Shown here one piece after another: positions 33,462 to 44,664 of a stretch of DNA of 64,000 bases (positions within the stretch are counted from its first letter, which is position 1; each line of letters opens with the position of its first letter). Made by a program: the position numbers and the translations under genes. The notes beneath the pieces are model-generated. The model saw nothing but the letters and a program-made list of their open reading frames with translations. It did not search any database and was not told where the DNA came from. The stretch comes from Carex sylvatica (Eukaryota > Streptophyta > Magnoliopsida > Poales > Cyperaceae): the NCBI GenBank assembly GCA_964058845.1, contig CAXKVR010000418.1, forward strand, positions 62,001-126,000, read 5' to 3'.

Positions 33462-33634
33462 TGCGTAGATCTTCTAGATGGTGGAGAGACCCACTAGCGC
33501 TTAGAGCGGGTCCAGATGCTGTGGATCTGATTGGAGTGGGTCCGTCCTCGGTGGATCCGACTGGAGCGGGTCCGTCATCTCAGACCGGGCGTAGAGATGG
33601 TTGGCATGATCCTGACACTTTCAGTATGGGATAG
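33462..33634 (+). pseudogene. Start of an unidentified second MULE gene
   Basis: After a long AT-rich putative intron (donor near 32196 'gaatg/taagtt', acceptor 'aaatgtag' at about 33460) an ATG opens a 57-codon frame rich in Arg, Trp, Gly and Pro with repeats of GVGPSSVDPTGAGPSSQTG type. It runs into the mudrA junction and stops. Some plant MULEs carry a plant-mobile-domain gene in this position; I cannot show that here. Confidence 0.35.
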
Positions 33635-34758
33635 TCTGTCCTTGTGGATGTAGACTTGCATGTATGGGGTGGTTCACACTTCTTAATCATCCATGCTTTT
33701 CTTGCACCCGCAGGGGTTGCAAAAAGGCGAAACTCGCACTGCGAGTGAGTTTTACATAGCACAACTAACCTTGTTCGATCCCTTTTGTGTATTTTACATT
33801 CCCAATTGCCGTGAACATGAGTCTCGTAGATTTTTTTTATAAGTTCATCTATGTTGGTATAAAGTTGCCCTGGGGCAAGTTCGTCGTTGTATACAACACG
33901 AGGGCCAAAATAACTAATGTCTGCCTCTTCAAAAGCTGTGGTATCGTTGAATGTGGCAACCGGATGCTTATTTTCCCGACCTCTAATCGGGAATTTTTCT
34001 TCCCTGGATAAACCTGGTACATTTGCATCGCCATCTGATAAGTCATCGGATTCCCAAATTCCTTCGTATTCATCCCCCGTTTTTATTTCTCTTTCTAGTA
34101 TGGCATCAATAACATCAACATTAATATCAATATCAGTTCGATTAACGGGTACCGATCCTGACTCTGGCATAGTTAAAAATCTAGGGATTATAGGTGTCTG
34201 TCTGGGTGGTGGTGGTAACTCTTCAGTATTTTCAGGGGAGTTGTGGTGCCCGAAGTTGTCATAATCGGGGCTGTGGTACCTCTGGTTATCATAAGGGGAG
34301 TGGTGGTGGTACCCCTGGTTGTCATAACCAGGGCTGTGGTACCCCTGGTTGTCATAAGGGGAGTGGTGGTGGTACCCCTGGTTGTCATAATCCGAATTGT
34401 CATAACCAGAAGGTCCAGCCCCAGCTTGGGGAACCCTCTTTGAATATATGTCCATTACGGAGACCCCACTAGACTCAAATTGAGTGTACACAACTCTTCA
34501 CAAATTCGCATCTGTTATTGGAAACCTCACAAAGTAAGGTCTACCTCCCGCTCCACCCCTTTGTGAGTTGTCAATCCGTGTAGCCAATTCTATTTCATAA
34601 CTGTTGTGGTTTACAGCAGTCTTTTCATATATTATATGCTTGAGTTCCTGAAATGTGGTATTTTCATTAACCTCGAAGCCAAATGCTGCGTCTTTCGTGT
34701 AATACACGCCATCTACACCCTTTTGTAGCTTACTGCCCACATACAGTGCAGCTAACAT
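33580..34758 (-). pseudogene. mudrA-like transposase, N-terminal part, one TGA
   Basis: Two segments in the same frame, separated only by a TGA (34498-34500). The first (34758-34501) is the PB1-like domain (VYYTKDAAFGFEVNEN, TFQELKHIIYEK). The second (34497-33583) has a tandem Tyr/His-rich repeat 'YDNQGYHHHSP'/'YDNQGYHSPG', an acidic segment and then the MULE DNA-binding domain (LYTNIDELIKKIYETHVHG, CEFRLFATP, W, PPHTC). The DDE catalytic domain and SWIM zinc finger are absent. Non-functional by deletion and stop. Confidence 0.85.
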
Positions 34759-35506
34759 CTTTTACTTAACAAACTACATTTAAAAAATAATTTTATAAGT
34801 ATTATAGTAATTGTACAGTAATTATAACGAGCACAATAATAAATGGCTAATTAAAAAAATATTGGTTGCTACAGTAATACTACAGTCATTCAACAGTAAT
34901 ACTAATTAATACTACAGTAATTAACTAATTAGTAATAATTAAAAAGAATTTACAAAATAATACCTATCGTTACAGGAGATGGACGGCTGAGCGTAGCTTC
35001 TTTCTTTTTTTTTCCTTTTTGGTTCGGAATGAGGCAGAGAAGAGAGAGGAAGGGAGGTTCACGGGTGGGATAATAGATTGATAGTGGACTGCCCGTGGGG
35101 GGGCGGTTTGATTGGGGAGAGGACCGCCCGGAGGGGGAGCAGTTTGCTTGAGGAGAGAACCGTCCGTGGGCCTGGTGGTTTCCTTCAATATATGAGCTGT
35201 CCGTAGACCTGACGGTCGGGATATTAATAAAAATAAATAAAACACAAATGTATTGTTAAAATTTTTTTTTTTAGAGTATTAATAAAAATGACCGAAAGAT
35301 ATGTCAATTCACATCTAAAATCAAAATTTGAGTTATATTATTAGCCTATTAGGTGATAAAATTCCTCACACTGCCACTCGGCGCTCGTTCTGATCCACTA
35401 TTTTTGATATTTTGATTTGATATTGTATCTTGCTTCAATCCGAGCGCACATTCGGAGGATACGGATTCTGCGCACCAAACCACCCAAATTAATCTAATAA
35501 CTCTCC

Positions 35507-37814
35507 ATGGCTCTACTCTCGTAGTCACTCTCCTCGCAGCCTCGTTTCTTCCCAGTTTCTCAGGCAAAACGTCGAACACTTCTCGTGCAACCTCTCTACT
35601 ACACCACCGGCATCAAAAGACATGAGCTTTCCATCTGCCTCGCTTCCTCTAATAAATCCAATAATTCCATCTCCTCCAATCTTATCGAACTCCCCATACT
35701 TCCATTGCCTCTCGTTCTCTTCCCTGGCCAGATGCTACCTTTAAATATATTCGAGTATAGGTACCGGATTATGTTGCAAACCTTAATCCAAACGGATCTT
35801 AGGTTTGGAGTTTTATTCTCTAACCCTACCGATCCTTCTTCCGCTTCGGTTGAGGTTGGATGTGTTGCTGAGGTGGTGAAGCACCAGAGATATCCCAATG
35901 ATAATTTGTTTATCATGTGCAAAGGACAGGGGTGTGTGTGTGTGATTAATTTCCTATAATTGCAATTCAGTGGGCTTGAGAAGGGAAACATTTAATTGGT
36001 GAAGTAGGAAAAGAATAAAAGTTTCATTTCATTTCAGAAAAAAAAAAAAAAAAAAAAGATAGTTAAAAGGTCCCAATTATGGAGAAAGGTTAAATTGTAT
36101 CTGATTATTGACAAGATACAATATTTGCTGGTAAATTTTATTTTGTACCATTACATTCTGACATGTTAAAAAAATTTCACCAGAGATTGGAACAAGAACA
36201 GTTACCGTTAGCAAAAAATGCTACAAATATATTATACTTAAAAAAAATTTAGATGACAAATTAGAATTGTATAGTTAATGAAAATGTATATCAAATAGTA
36301 AAATGATACTTTTGTACAGATATCATTGTGCTTTTGCAAGACTCTTTCACCAGAAAAAAAGATCACCCCTAATTAGTTTATATTTTCTAACCTCAGGAGA
36401 GGTTTTGCATCAACTATATTCTACGCACAAAGCCGTACATGGTGGCGGCAGTGAACTGGCTGGAAGACCAGCCACCTACAGACACCGCACAAGGCGATGA
36501 CATGGAAAAGTTAATGTCAGAAGTGTAGGATTGCTTGAAGGATGTTATAAGAGTTTCAAACCGGCTTCATGGGGAGAAGAAAGGTCCTCGAAAAGCGGAT
36601 GTTGATGTAAGGAAGGAGCAGTTCCCCACTCCTTTCTCCTTCATTGTCGGGAGTTATTTTGATTTTATACCAAATGAGCAACAGGTTTGTATTTGTACTC
36701 TTTAGCGATATCTCGGCATACAGAAATGGTACAATGCATAGCGCGGATTAGTCTGTGCTATGGATCAATATCTTCTTTTTTAAAGTTCAGACAATCAATT
36801 TGAACCGTTCAATGTGATCTCTGTATGAAAATATACTTGTAGACTAAATTTTATGTTATTTTAGAATTTTTTTAGAATTTTTTTACTACGTTTTTAGATA
36901 TGTAGAAAATTACTACTTTTGAATGATAGCCTTTTAGATCAAGTGATTTTCTATCTATAAAAATTCTAAAAAAACATAAAATTTAAGCAGCAAGTATATT
37001 TTCATATAGAGATCATGTTGGACGATTCAAATTGATTGTTTGGACTTTAAAAACAAAAATGTTGATCCACAGCACGGATCAATCCGCGCTATGCATAGTA
37101 CCGTAGCCTCACTCTTGTTTAAAACTTCATTAACTGTAGTGATGTTGAGAAAAAATGGCTTGCTTGTGAGGATTTTATGGCTGTGGTATGGTACATGAAA
37201 AGATTGGTAAAGTTGCTTGTTTGACTCAAAGGAAGTAGGATACAAGCTTAATCTTTTTAAGAAGATTCTTGTAAAATTATGCATGTATTGTTAAAAATGT
37301 CAGGCTGGGTACTTGCTAGATACAGACGAATACAAGTTCAATTTTGGTGAGACACCCTCTTATATTTGGATTTTTGAATCTGATTAGTGTGACATTGGTG
37401 GTATTTGCTACTAACTCCAAAATTCAAACCAATCCACTTTTAAGTGATACGTTTACATGCAAAATTTATAATTTTTCAAATTATTTTTGGTGGTATTCAG
37501 GCTGAAATAACAGTAGCCAGACTCTGGAATTTTTTTTGTGTTTATTTGGTATATTACCAGCTAATCAGGTTTCTAATTTTACACCATGCCATCGATTAAC
37601 ACAGTCACTGGTATTATAACAGATAGCCAGACTCTGGAGTTGATGATTTCTTAAAGCCTTAATTAGTTTTCATTATTTTTAACAGGTGTTACTCGAGCTG
37701 GAGGATACAGTGGCCAGGTTCAAGAGATAGAGGGATACACTAAAGAGCATCCTTAATTACCTCACTGCCCGCTCCGCTGTGGAAGATGCTTTTCCTCCCA
37801 ATAGTCTCTTATAA
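35507..37814 (+). pseudogene. LON N-terminal-domain protein pseudogene
   Basis: Three exons read as a plant LON-substrate-binding-domain protein of the type related to Arabidopsis At1g19740: exon 1 35507-35929 (LPILPLPLVLFPGQMLPLNI, EYRYRIMLQTL, EVGCVAEVVKH), exon 2 36397-36684 (FPTPFSF, VGSYF), exon 3 37686-37814 (LLELEDTVARFKR, LNYLTAR). Together they give 280 codons with phase-0 junctions, about the family's normal length. In-frame TAG codons occur at 35522-35524, 36526-36528 and 37728-37730, and exon 1 has two extra G's at its donor (cagGGgtgtg). Active members are probably plastid proteins of unknown role. It cannot make a full protein from this sequence. Confidence 0.85.
36705..37115. 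mobile_element. Foldback MITE in intron 2 of the LON pseudogene
   Basis: 'ggtacaatgcatagcgcgg' pairs with 'ccgcgctatgcatagtacc'. The right terminus 'gtagcctcactc' matches GAGTGAGTCTATGG of the 55904 element, and the centre has the same 'gattttctatctat' motif. The left terminus has decayed and no target duplication is clear. Confidence 0.6.
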
Positions 37815-37883
37815 AGATCGCTACTGGTTATCTCGTCTTAGTTATTATACTTGTGTGAATTACTAGAGAATGCCTTTTAATTT

Positions 37884-37921
<38 letters not shown>

Positions 37922-39310
37922 GACTTTTTAATGAAGAACTTGAGAATTCTGGTTTGACTAGTAGTGCGGGATAGAAGTTAAAAGCTGTTTTTTTCATGGG
38001 GTCCTTCCTTTTTTCTTGGGATTATAGTTTGATTACTATTTTGGTTTATAGTTTTTGATAGTTTGATAATTGAAAAATGCTGTAATTTAAGATGTATAGG
38101 AGTCAGGGCAGCATGGAATACACTTTTGGTTTGATATTCTTATTATCTTATAGGTAATTGGCAATCTCAAAATTTTAATCAACTACAGTTGATTTTACAA
38201 TTAATTATTAGGCAATAATAAAATTGATGGAATTTCACATTACCTTCCATGTTATGAGGATTTTTTACGGTGAGATGAGTACAAGTATTATTTTTTAATT
38301 GATTTATGATAGTATCCATTTCTATAAATACTTTATGGCATGAATGATTCTTATATAACTTTGATTCCAGTCTTAGATATAAATTTTTTACGACATTAAA
38401 AATATTAAACTTTTTTATTTAAATATGCATATTAAATATAGATATTTAATGATAAAAAAAATCGGACATATAAGTCCGCATTAAAATTTATATATATGGC
38501 CGCATACTGTATATGCAGTATGCAAGCTTTCTGCATACCGCATCAAAACCACATTGAGCATAATACATGGCTATTCAAACAATACATATGATTTGTATCT
38601 AACTGTATCACTGATTCTTTAAAGACAATATTGTTATTGTCTATGTTAATTTTTATGTCACATGATATCCATGATAAGTCCAACATTGAAATGTAACATT
38701 CTTTCTACTTATAGCGTTCTTGATTTCGAAGTAGATTATATTAAATATGATTAACTTCTAAATCATATAACATGTTTATAATTTACATCACAGATATCGC
38801 CTTCAGAAGACGAGAGACACTAGTCATATGTTGATGATGGTCAGATCACACCAGTAAGATGTTTCAGTACACATTTGATTTTCTTCCTCCGCAGCATTGA
38901 CCCGCATCCCGGATAGTATTAAAGTGCAGTCCGGAATTCCAGGTCGCACCAGAGTAATTAACTTCTCAAACATGATCGATTTTACTTAAAAATTTAAATA
39001 GCGTTTATAGCATCATAATGAAATAGCTAAAAAAACAGTGCTATCCTCATATAGCATCATTTTTACTCAATTTCTGCTTATAATCCTTCATTATTGCATT
39101 TTCCTAATAAATCAACCTGAATTATAAAAATAATCACAATCTCGCTAAAATATTAGATTAAACTATTTTTTTTTATCTTTTCCTAGCTAAATCATAGTCA
39201 TTTTCTATGATACCATTAATACCGATCAGTAATGTTCTCAGTACTTTGATTATAAAACATTAGAACTAGAAAAAAAAAAAAGTCTGATTATGACCTCTTA
39301 ACTGTTGCAA
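37815..39310. other. Intergenic; G34 run and decayed repeats
   Basis: A run of 34 G's spans 37886-37919, 72 bp after the LON stop codon. 38370-38560 has the GCATATGCGG-type words. 39190-39310 matches 53530-53660 and belongs to the duplicated DUF761 unit. The rest shows no gene. Confidence 0.5.
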
Positions 39311-39315
39311 TTTTT

Positions 39316-39705
39316 GGGTTAATATCGCTGGAGGTTACTAAACTTTGTAATTTGTCACGAATTAGTCACTCAAATTTGTTTTGTCTCTTTTTAGTTACTC
39401 AACTTTGTCATTTGTCCCAATTAAGTCATTTTATATTTTTCATTCAAAATGTTAATAAAATATGCTCATTCTATTATTATTTTGGATAAAATATGCTCAT
39501 TTTGTTAATATTTTGGACGAAATATACTCATTCCGTTAATATTTAGACAGAATAAGAATATTCTGCTAAGGTTTTGGACGGAAGAATATAGAGCAACTTA
39601 ATTGGGACAAATGACAAAGTTGAGTAACTAGAAAGAATAAATCAAACTTAAGTGAATAATTCGTGACAAATAACAATATTTAGGGATCTCTGACAAAATT
39701 TACCC
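39316..39705. mobile_element. Foldback MITE
   Basis: 'actttgtaatttgtcacgaatta' and 'caactttgtcatttgtccc' on the left pair with 'gggacaaatgacaaagttg' and 'aattcgtgacaaataac' on the right; the ends are GGGTTAATAT and GGGTAAATTT. The loop has three copies of 'atatgctcatt' separated by 'tattttggac'. Non-coding. Confidence 0.7.
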
Positions 39706-39839
39706 AATTTGTTCTATCAGATCTTGAACCTTTTATCAGTTCAATTTAACTCTTAATTATTGCAGGAGAGGTGAATTTACAAAATAAAAATATTTTTCTT
39801 ATGTTATTTAAAAGCAATGCTTAAAAATTATGATAAAGA

Positions 39840-40110
39840 TAATTTCCATTAAAAAAGTGAAATGAAAGAGTAAAATTTCATATGAAAGAATCAAAGGAAA
39901 GGAAAATATTTAGCAGTCAACGGATTAGAAAATGCACATGGCATGCAACCGATACATACATGATAGATCTAACAGAAAAATTAAATACTACCTAAGCAAC
40001 AAAACGCGTCTCTACTAAACCGTGTAAGGAGAGTGACAGCCCGGACCCCCGTCTCTTGCTCTCTACCATGTGGGACCTCGCACCTTTCTTGAATAGTTTT
40101 TCCAAATTTT
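39840..40110 (+). promoter_or_regulatory. Distal conserved block of DUF761 unit B
   Basis: It matches 26330-26600 and 48470-48600. ACGCGT is at 40004-40009, followed by 'ctactaaaccgtgtaagg' and 'gtgacagcccggacc'. Kept far (3.4 kb) from gene B because several mobile elements were inserted in between. Confidence 0.45.
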
Positions 40111-40400
40111 ATTCGGGAAAAACTTTTATCTGCAGAAATTAAAAAATGAAAGAGAGAAAAACAGAAATAATACATTATGATTGGTAGAAAAATTAATAGA
40201 ATTTCTATCGATTTTAAAAATAAAATAGTTTGGATCGACCAGAATTCTATCGATCTAAATTTTTTTTTAATCTAATATATAGATAGAGGAAATTCTTATA
40301 TTAACTTTCTAGTAAGTATAAAAAGTTTTTCAAAAAAATAGCTATAAGATTTCTATTATATTTAAATTTTATGATATCTCCATTCTATTATTAAGCATGT
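40110..40400. repeat. Left part of the 55165-type foldback element
   Basis: 'ttatctgcagaaattaaaaaatgaaagagagaaa', 'gattggtagaaaaatt' and 'gatagaggaaattcttatatta' follow the same order as in 55165-55430. The right arm is missing. Confidence 0.55.
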
Positions 40401-40529
40401 TGGGTGTCCGATCCACCAACAGCTACGATTGAAAGATGAAACTTCGGATTTGATCTCAACCCTCCAATTACATAATTTGTCTTCTTTTGATTAAATGCAT
40501 ATGTTTTATGTATAGAAGTCTAAATTTAG

Positions 40530-40682
40530 TTAAAAACAAAGATTTAAATAGTGTTTATTGCGTCATAGCGGCATGCTTAAGAAAATGGCGCTATGGCCAT
40601 ATAGTGCCGCTATAGCGCTGATAGCGCCATAGTTTTATGGTCCAAAATCGCTATAGCGGCGCTATTTAGAACCTTAGTTAAA
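40530..40682. mobile_element. hAT-like element with GCGCTATAGCG motifs
   Basis: The ends 'aagatttaaatagtg' and 'gcgctatttagaacctt' are loosely inverted; the flanks share 'agttaaaaac' (about 40528-40537 and 40676-40686). The inside is full of 'gcgctat'/'atagcg' words. A decayed relative is at 38990-39060. Confidence 0.55.
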
Positions 40683-40739
40683 AACATACTCACCACATAT
40701 GCTGCCATACGATACGTTATAATTAAAATTAAACAGACT

Positions 40740-41165
40740 CTGAAATTTAGTGATATATTTCTCTGTTTTCTTATTTCTTTATTTTCATATTTCTCATCTT
40801 CAATTGAGAAGACTCCATATTTCATTTTCTTATTTCTTTGTTTCCTTATTTCTTCTTCATTTCTATACGGATCACAATGGAATTTTTTTTTTTTTTTTGT
40901 TATTTCTCTTTCTTTGTTTCTATACATATTGTTGTGGATAATTTAGAATATATCTCCAATATATAATATATCAATGTGTGTGTGTATATATATTCTAAAT
41001 TGAAAACAAAGAAGAAGAAGAAGAAGAATAATATAAATTGAAAACAAAGAAGAATATAAATTGGAACTTGTGTGTGAATATATATTTTTCTTATAATATG
41101 TGTGTGTGTGTATATCCTATACATACACATGATAACATTTTTTATATCATATTTTTTTCTAGTAA
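40740..41165. repeat. TTATTTC-type and TA/TG microsatellite region
   Basis: T/C-rich 'cttatttctttattttcatatttctc' iterations to about 40920, then (TG/TA)n and (AAG)n runs in partly duplicated order ('attgaaaacaaagaagaa' twice). Non-coding. Confidence 0.6.
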
Positions 41166-41280
41166 AATTTAGGTGCTATGGATAGCATAAGGTCATCCGT
41201 GCTACGGCCTCAAAAATCTATCGTATAAACTTCAAACTTCGATTTAAATAGCTCAATAAATTGGTTATATAATAAGAGAA

Positions 41281-41667
41281 GGGTTAAAATGTACCATTGG
41301 TTTTGTGCTCCAACCGTACCCCATATCTCTATCTCTGTTTACAAAGTTCAAACAGTCGATCCGAACCGTTCATCTTGTTCTACATATTAAAATGTGTTTA
41401 GAGACCAAATTTTATATTTTTATTGAATTTTTTACTATTTTTTTAGATAGGTACAAAATCACTGCATCTGGACCATCCAAAAACAGTGATTTTGTACCTA
41501 TCTAAAAAAAATAGTAAAAAAATTTCAAAAAATATAAATTTTGGTGTCTAAGCACATTTTAATATGTAGAACAAGATGAACGGTTCGGATCGACTGTTTG
41601 AATTTTGTAAACGGAGATAGAGATGTGGGGTATGGTTAGAGCACAAAACCAATGATGCATTTTAACC
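41281..41667. mobile_element. Foldback MITE with the GGAGACCAAATTTTA core
   Basis: The ends GGGTTAAAATG and GGTTAAAATGC pair, as do 'ccattggttttgtgctc' and its complement. The inner core ('cgatccgaaccgttcatctt', 'gagaccaaattttatat') is the one seen at 611, 2578 and 3395, but the outer 60 bp are different. Confidence 0.75.
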
Positions 41668-42383
41668 ATAATCATAAAATAAACTTGTAGAATACTAATT
41701 TTTACTATTTTTAAAATATTTTTACTATTTTTTATGCTTTGTGAAATATGACCCATAATAATCTAAAAATAAATGAAAATTATAAATATTTTAGGCTATT
41801 TTATAAAAAAAAAAAGTGTTATCATTGGTACTTAAAAAAAGTGTTATCATTAGAGCTGACTAGGCGAGCTCAATCTGCTCCAAAAGAGAAGAATCAGAGA
41901 AAAAGTGGAGGAGAATGGAAGGGATCGAGAGCGTAATGTAGATTTTAGCAAAATCTGTCACTTTCAAATTGAAGTGTAGATTTTATTGTTTGAAGGATTC
42001 GCCTCCCCATCGTCGTCTCCTTCCTTCTCTTTAATGGATTGTTTTTCCTCTTATTTTGGAGCACACCTTTAGAATATAAGGAGCACATCTTAGGAATGTA
42101 ATTAATGATAAACAATGAAATTTGTCATGCAAACAATTAATCAAAAATGAAAAACAAATTATATTAATTTAAGAATAATATTCCAAGACATATTAAACAA
42201 TGTTTTTTTTTTTTTTTTAAATATTAAGCATTATACTGTAACTCTTCGATTAAAATAAATAAAAAGAACAGACGAATAAAAGCATAGATTTTGTGATGTC
42301 GTGTTTTTTAAAAAAAATTAACACTTTTTATTGAGAGAATCAATTTCAATAAGTACAGATGAAAGAGTTTAAATGTCTTTTGT
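41668..42383. other. Intergenic DNA without recognised gene
   Basis: The region near 42080-42180 ('aatgtaattaatgataaacaa', 'gaaaaacaaattatatt') matches 27520-27590 and 50540-50580, so it is part of the duplicated DUF761 upstream region. Confidence 0.5.
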
Positions 42384-42391
42384 CTTTTATA

Positions 42392-42710
42392 TAGGGGTGA
42401 AAACGGGTTGGATATTCTCCGATCGAATTCGGATTCGTATTCAGAAATTAGATACGGATATCCGAATATCTGGACGGATAGTGGTACGAATATAGTTTTA
42501 AATTTTAATTATCTTTATCCGAATAGTATATATACAACATATAGTTTAATATAAATTATAAAACTATTTATGTATATATCTACAGATATCCGATATTCGA
42601 TCCGTATATGTATGTATCCATCTAATATCCGATCCGTATCCGAAAAATAAAACGGATACGAATATAGTGTAACCACTATCCGATCCGTATTCGATCCGTT
42701 TTCACCCCTA
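42392..42710. mobile_element. hAT-like element made of GGATACGAAT arrays
   Basis: A perfect 15 bp TIR TAGGGGTGAAAACGG is flanked by 'cttttata' (42384-42391) and 'cttttatg' (42711-42718), 7 of 8 matching. The inside is iterated 'cggatacg', 'atccgtat', 'gatccgta' and 'atccgaat'. 319 bp, non-coding. Confidence 0.85.
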
Positions 42711-42714
42711 CTTT

Positions 42715-43040
42715 TATGTCTCACTCATATCATATATTTATTTTTTAAAGTTTAAACTGTTGATATAAACTGCTCAACATTATATTTGTATTTTAATATG
42801 TTTGGAGACCAAATTTTTATTTTTTAACTCTTTTTTAGATATATGCAGTACAATATCAATATTTTTTATGGTCCAGAAATATGATTTGTTCTAATATTAA
42901 AAAAAAAAAAAAGCAAAAAATTATAGAAAATATATATATAATTTGATCTTTAAATAAATTTTAAAATAAAAACCATATTGAACAATTCAAATTGATTATT
43001 TGAACTTTTAAAAAATAGATATAGAATATGAGACACAATA
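42715..43040. mobile_element. Foldback MITE with GGAGACCAAATTT core
   Basis: Left 'tatgtctcactcatatcata' pairs with right 'atagaatatgagacacaata'; the core 'ttggagaccaaatttttat' pairs with 'atataatttgatctttaaa'. It directly follows the hAT-like element at 42392, whose target site lies at its edge. Confidence 0.6.
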
Positions 43041-43194
43041 CTGTACGAAAAAACATGAAGGCATTTGAACCGTGTTTAGATTTTATCTCTTCTTATATTT
43101 CTTGTACCAACCTATGTACCAATTAAATATCCTGCCCCTCCGCATAATTTGTAAATCATTAATCATGAACTAACAATAATCATTAATTATCAAC

Positions 43195-43417
43195 TATCAA
43201 GTAAACAACACTGTACTTCTTAGGCAAGTCTTAGAATATACAATTATACATTGTTATAAGCAAACGCGTTCCACAATTGCCTCCTATATAAACCCTATAT
43301 CTCCTCTAAACAACAACAACTCAAAACTTCCATTCTTAACTACCTCTGTTTTCAAACAACAAAAAGAACCTCAATTAGTAAGATTCATTACCCGTTCACT
43401 ATCTAAACAAAGATTTG
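43195..43417 (+). promoter_or_regulatory. Core promoter and 5' UTR of DUF761 gene B
   Basis: ACGCGT at 43264-43269 and TATATAAA at 43285-43292, 21 bp apart, in the conserved context 'ataagcaaacgcgt.ccacaattgcctcc'. A single copy, unlike gene A. Confidence 0.65.
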
Positions 43418-43924
43418 ATGGCACGAAGAAGCACCAAATTTACTAACAGAGCATGGCGCCTGCTCCGCCTAGCCGTACTCTGGGCCCGGAAAGGCGGCAT
43501 GTTCAAGCAAAACCGTGCACTTCTCCAACTTCGCTTGTTTAAAACCCTCAAACTCAGACACAGTCGACAGTCGCCTCGATTGCAATTCGAGCGGGAGTTC
43601 TCCTTTGAGGAAACACCAAGCTTCAGATTCAAGACTCCTTCTCTTCGCTTCCTTCCTTGCATTACGCCTTCGGTCGATCATGATTTCGATCGGGATGAGA
43701 CTGATCTATTGTTTTATCGACGCGAGAAGGAACATGAGCGAATTGAGTACGACGACAGAGAAGAGGAATTCGTGGAGTTGATTGAGCAAGGGGATCAGAG
43801 ATTAGAGGAGAAGGGGATTGATGCAAAAGCAGAGGAGTTTATTTCGAGGTTTTATGAAGAAATGAAGTTGCAACGACAGGTTTCAGCAATTCAGTACTAT
43901 GAGATGCTTGAAAGAAGTGCATAG
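43418..43924 (+). CDS. DUF761 domain protein B, 168 aa
   Basis: Paralogue of gene A with few replacements and one extra residue (EQGDQRLEEK where A has EERERLEEK). The DUF761 motif near residues 133-164 is intact, ending LQRQVSAIQYYEMLERSA. The basic N terminus and the LAVLWARKGG segment (about 18-27) are kept, so it is a full-length copy. The ATG at 43418 corresponds exactly to that of A and C. Function unknown; likely regulated as A, given the same core promoter. No sign of decay. Confidence 0.88.
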   Translation: MARRSTKFTNRAWRLLRLAVLWARKGGMFKQNRALLQLRLFKTLKLRHSRQSPRLQFEREFSFEETPSFRFKTPSLRFLPCITPSVDHDFDRDETDLLFYRREKEHERIEYDDREEEFVELIEQGDQRLEEKGIDAKAEEFISRFYEEMKLQRQVSAIQYYEMLERSA

Positions 43925-44480
43925 AGAACCTTTGAATTTTCTTATTTAATTTTTGGTTTCGTAAAGAACAGAGTTCATTTGCTTTACCTGTAGATCTTTG
44001 CAATTCTTCTTTGACATTTTCGTTTCTATATACATAAAGAATAGATGCTTCTTTGTTCTCGGAAAATTATACATTTCAATGCATTAATGTAGTTCATTTG
44101 AAATTTATTTAAGAATTCTAATTTCAATCTAAATTCATGAGTGCAGCGTGAAAATAATTCGCATTTCTGTAAAAGTTTTCTTTCGATATGCTTATTTAAT
44201 GAGATTATAATTGTTGCGAACTATATACCTCTGCATAAAAAATGTTGTTTTCGGAATTTGACCTTCTCATTCATTCTTTGTTGTTCTTAATGTATTCCTT
44301 ATTGCACAAGAATTGGTATCGAATCAAATTTAGTTCGATGTCTTGTTTAAACTATTTGATCAACAATAAAATTTGAACGAAAAAGTTTAAAATTTGTATT
44401 GATCAAATATGTACAAATTTTAATACAATCAACAGTCCTGATCAGATATTAGACCGACTGTCTGGCGAATTCAAATCCAA
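43925..44480. other. Downstream part of DUF761 unit B
   Basis: Aligns with 28654-29480 and 51315-51790 by shared words ('acctttgaattttcttattta', 'cggaatttgaccttctcattcatt', 'atcgaatcaaatttag'). No other gene seen. Confidence 0.55.
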
Positions 44481-44481
44481 T

Positions 44482-44628
44482 GAAGTAACTCGACTTTTAG
44501 ATTTTAGATCGGGATCATCCGATTCGAACCCGCAGCAATCCATTCCGAAGTGGACCGCACATATCTCAAGCGACAGATTCGAATCAGACGATCCCGATTT
44601 AAAATCCAAAAATTAAGTTACTTTAGGA
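44482..44628. mobile_element. Small foldback element
   Basis: 'aagtaactcgacttttagat' pairs with 'aaaaattaagttactt', and 'gatcgggatcatccgattcgaa' with 'ttcgaatcagacgatcccgat'. About 147 bp, in the unit B downstream region only. Confidence 0.65.
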
Positions 44629-44664
44629 GATCAGGGCCCCTGTCTGGCTGTATCCATTGCATTT

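Larger units (their letters stand above)
31740..35293 (-). mobile_element. MULE, 3.55 kb, with deleted transposase
   Basis: TIRs of nearly 300 bp start GGCCATTTTTATTAATAC (left) and GGTCATTTTTATTAATAC (right complement). A perfect 10 bp duplication 'gaaagatatg' flanks them (31729-31738, 35294-35303; one extra base at 31739). The TIRs carry GC-rich hairpins of the ACCGCC...GGCGGT type in an AT-rich background. Inside are the N-terminal third of a mudrA-like gene on the - strand and the start of an unrelated + strand gene; they meet near 33600-33650, where the catalytic part is lost. It ends 213 bp upstream of the LON pseudogene ATG. Confidence 0.9.

Noticed and set aside
33428..33634. A stand-alone small gene on the + strand inside the MULE
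   Set aside because: It starts at a splice acceptor and ends at a deletion junction, so it is a gene fragment.
34188..34472. Thr/Gly-rich frames opposite and within the mudrA N-terminal repeat
   Set aside because: Caused by the tandem Tyr/His repeat in the real frame.
40900..41130. Inverted or CRISPR-like repeats
   Set aside because: Simple (TG/TA)n and (AAG)n slippage repeats; no regular spacer structure, and CRISPR is not expected in plant nuclear DNA.
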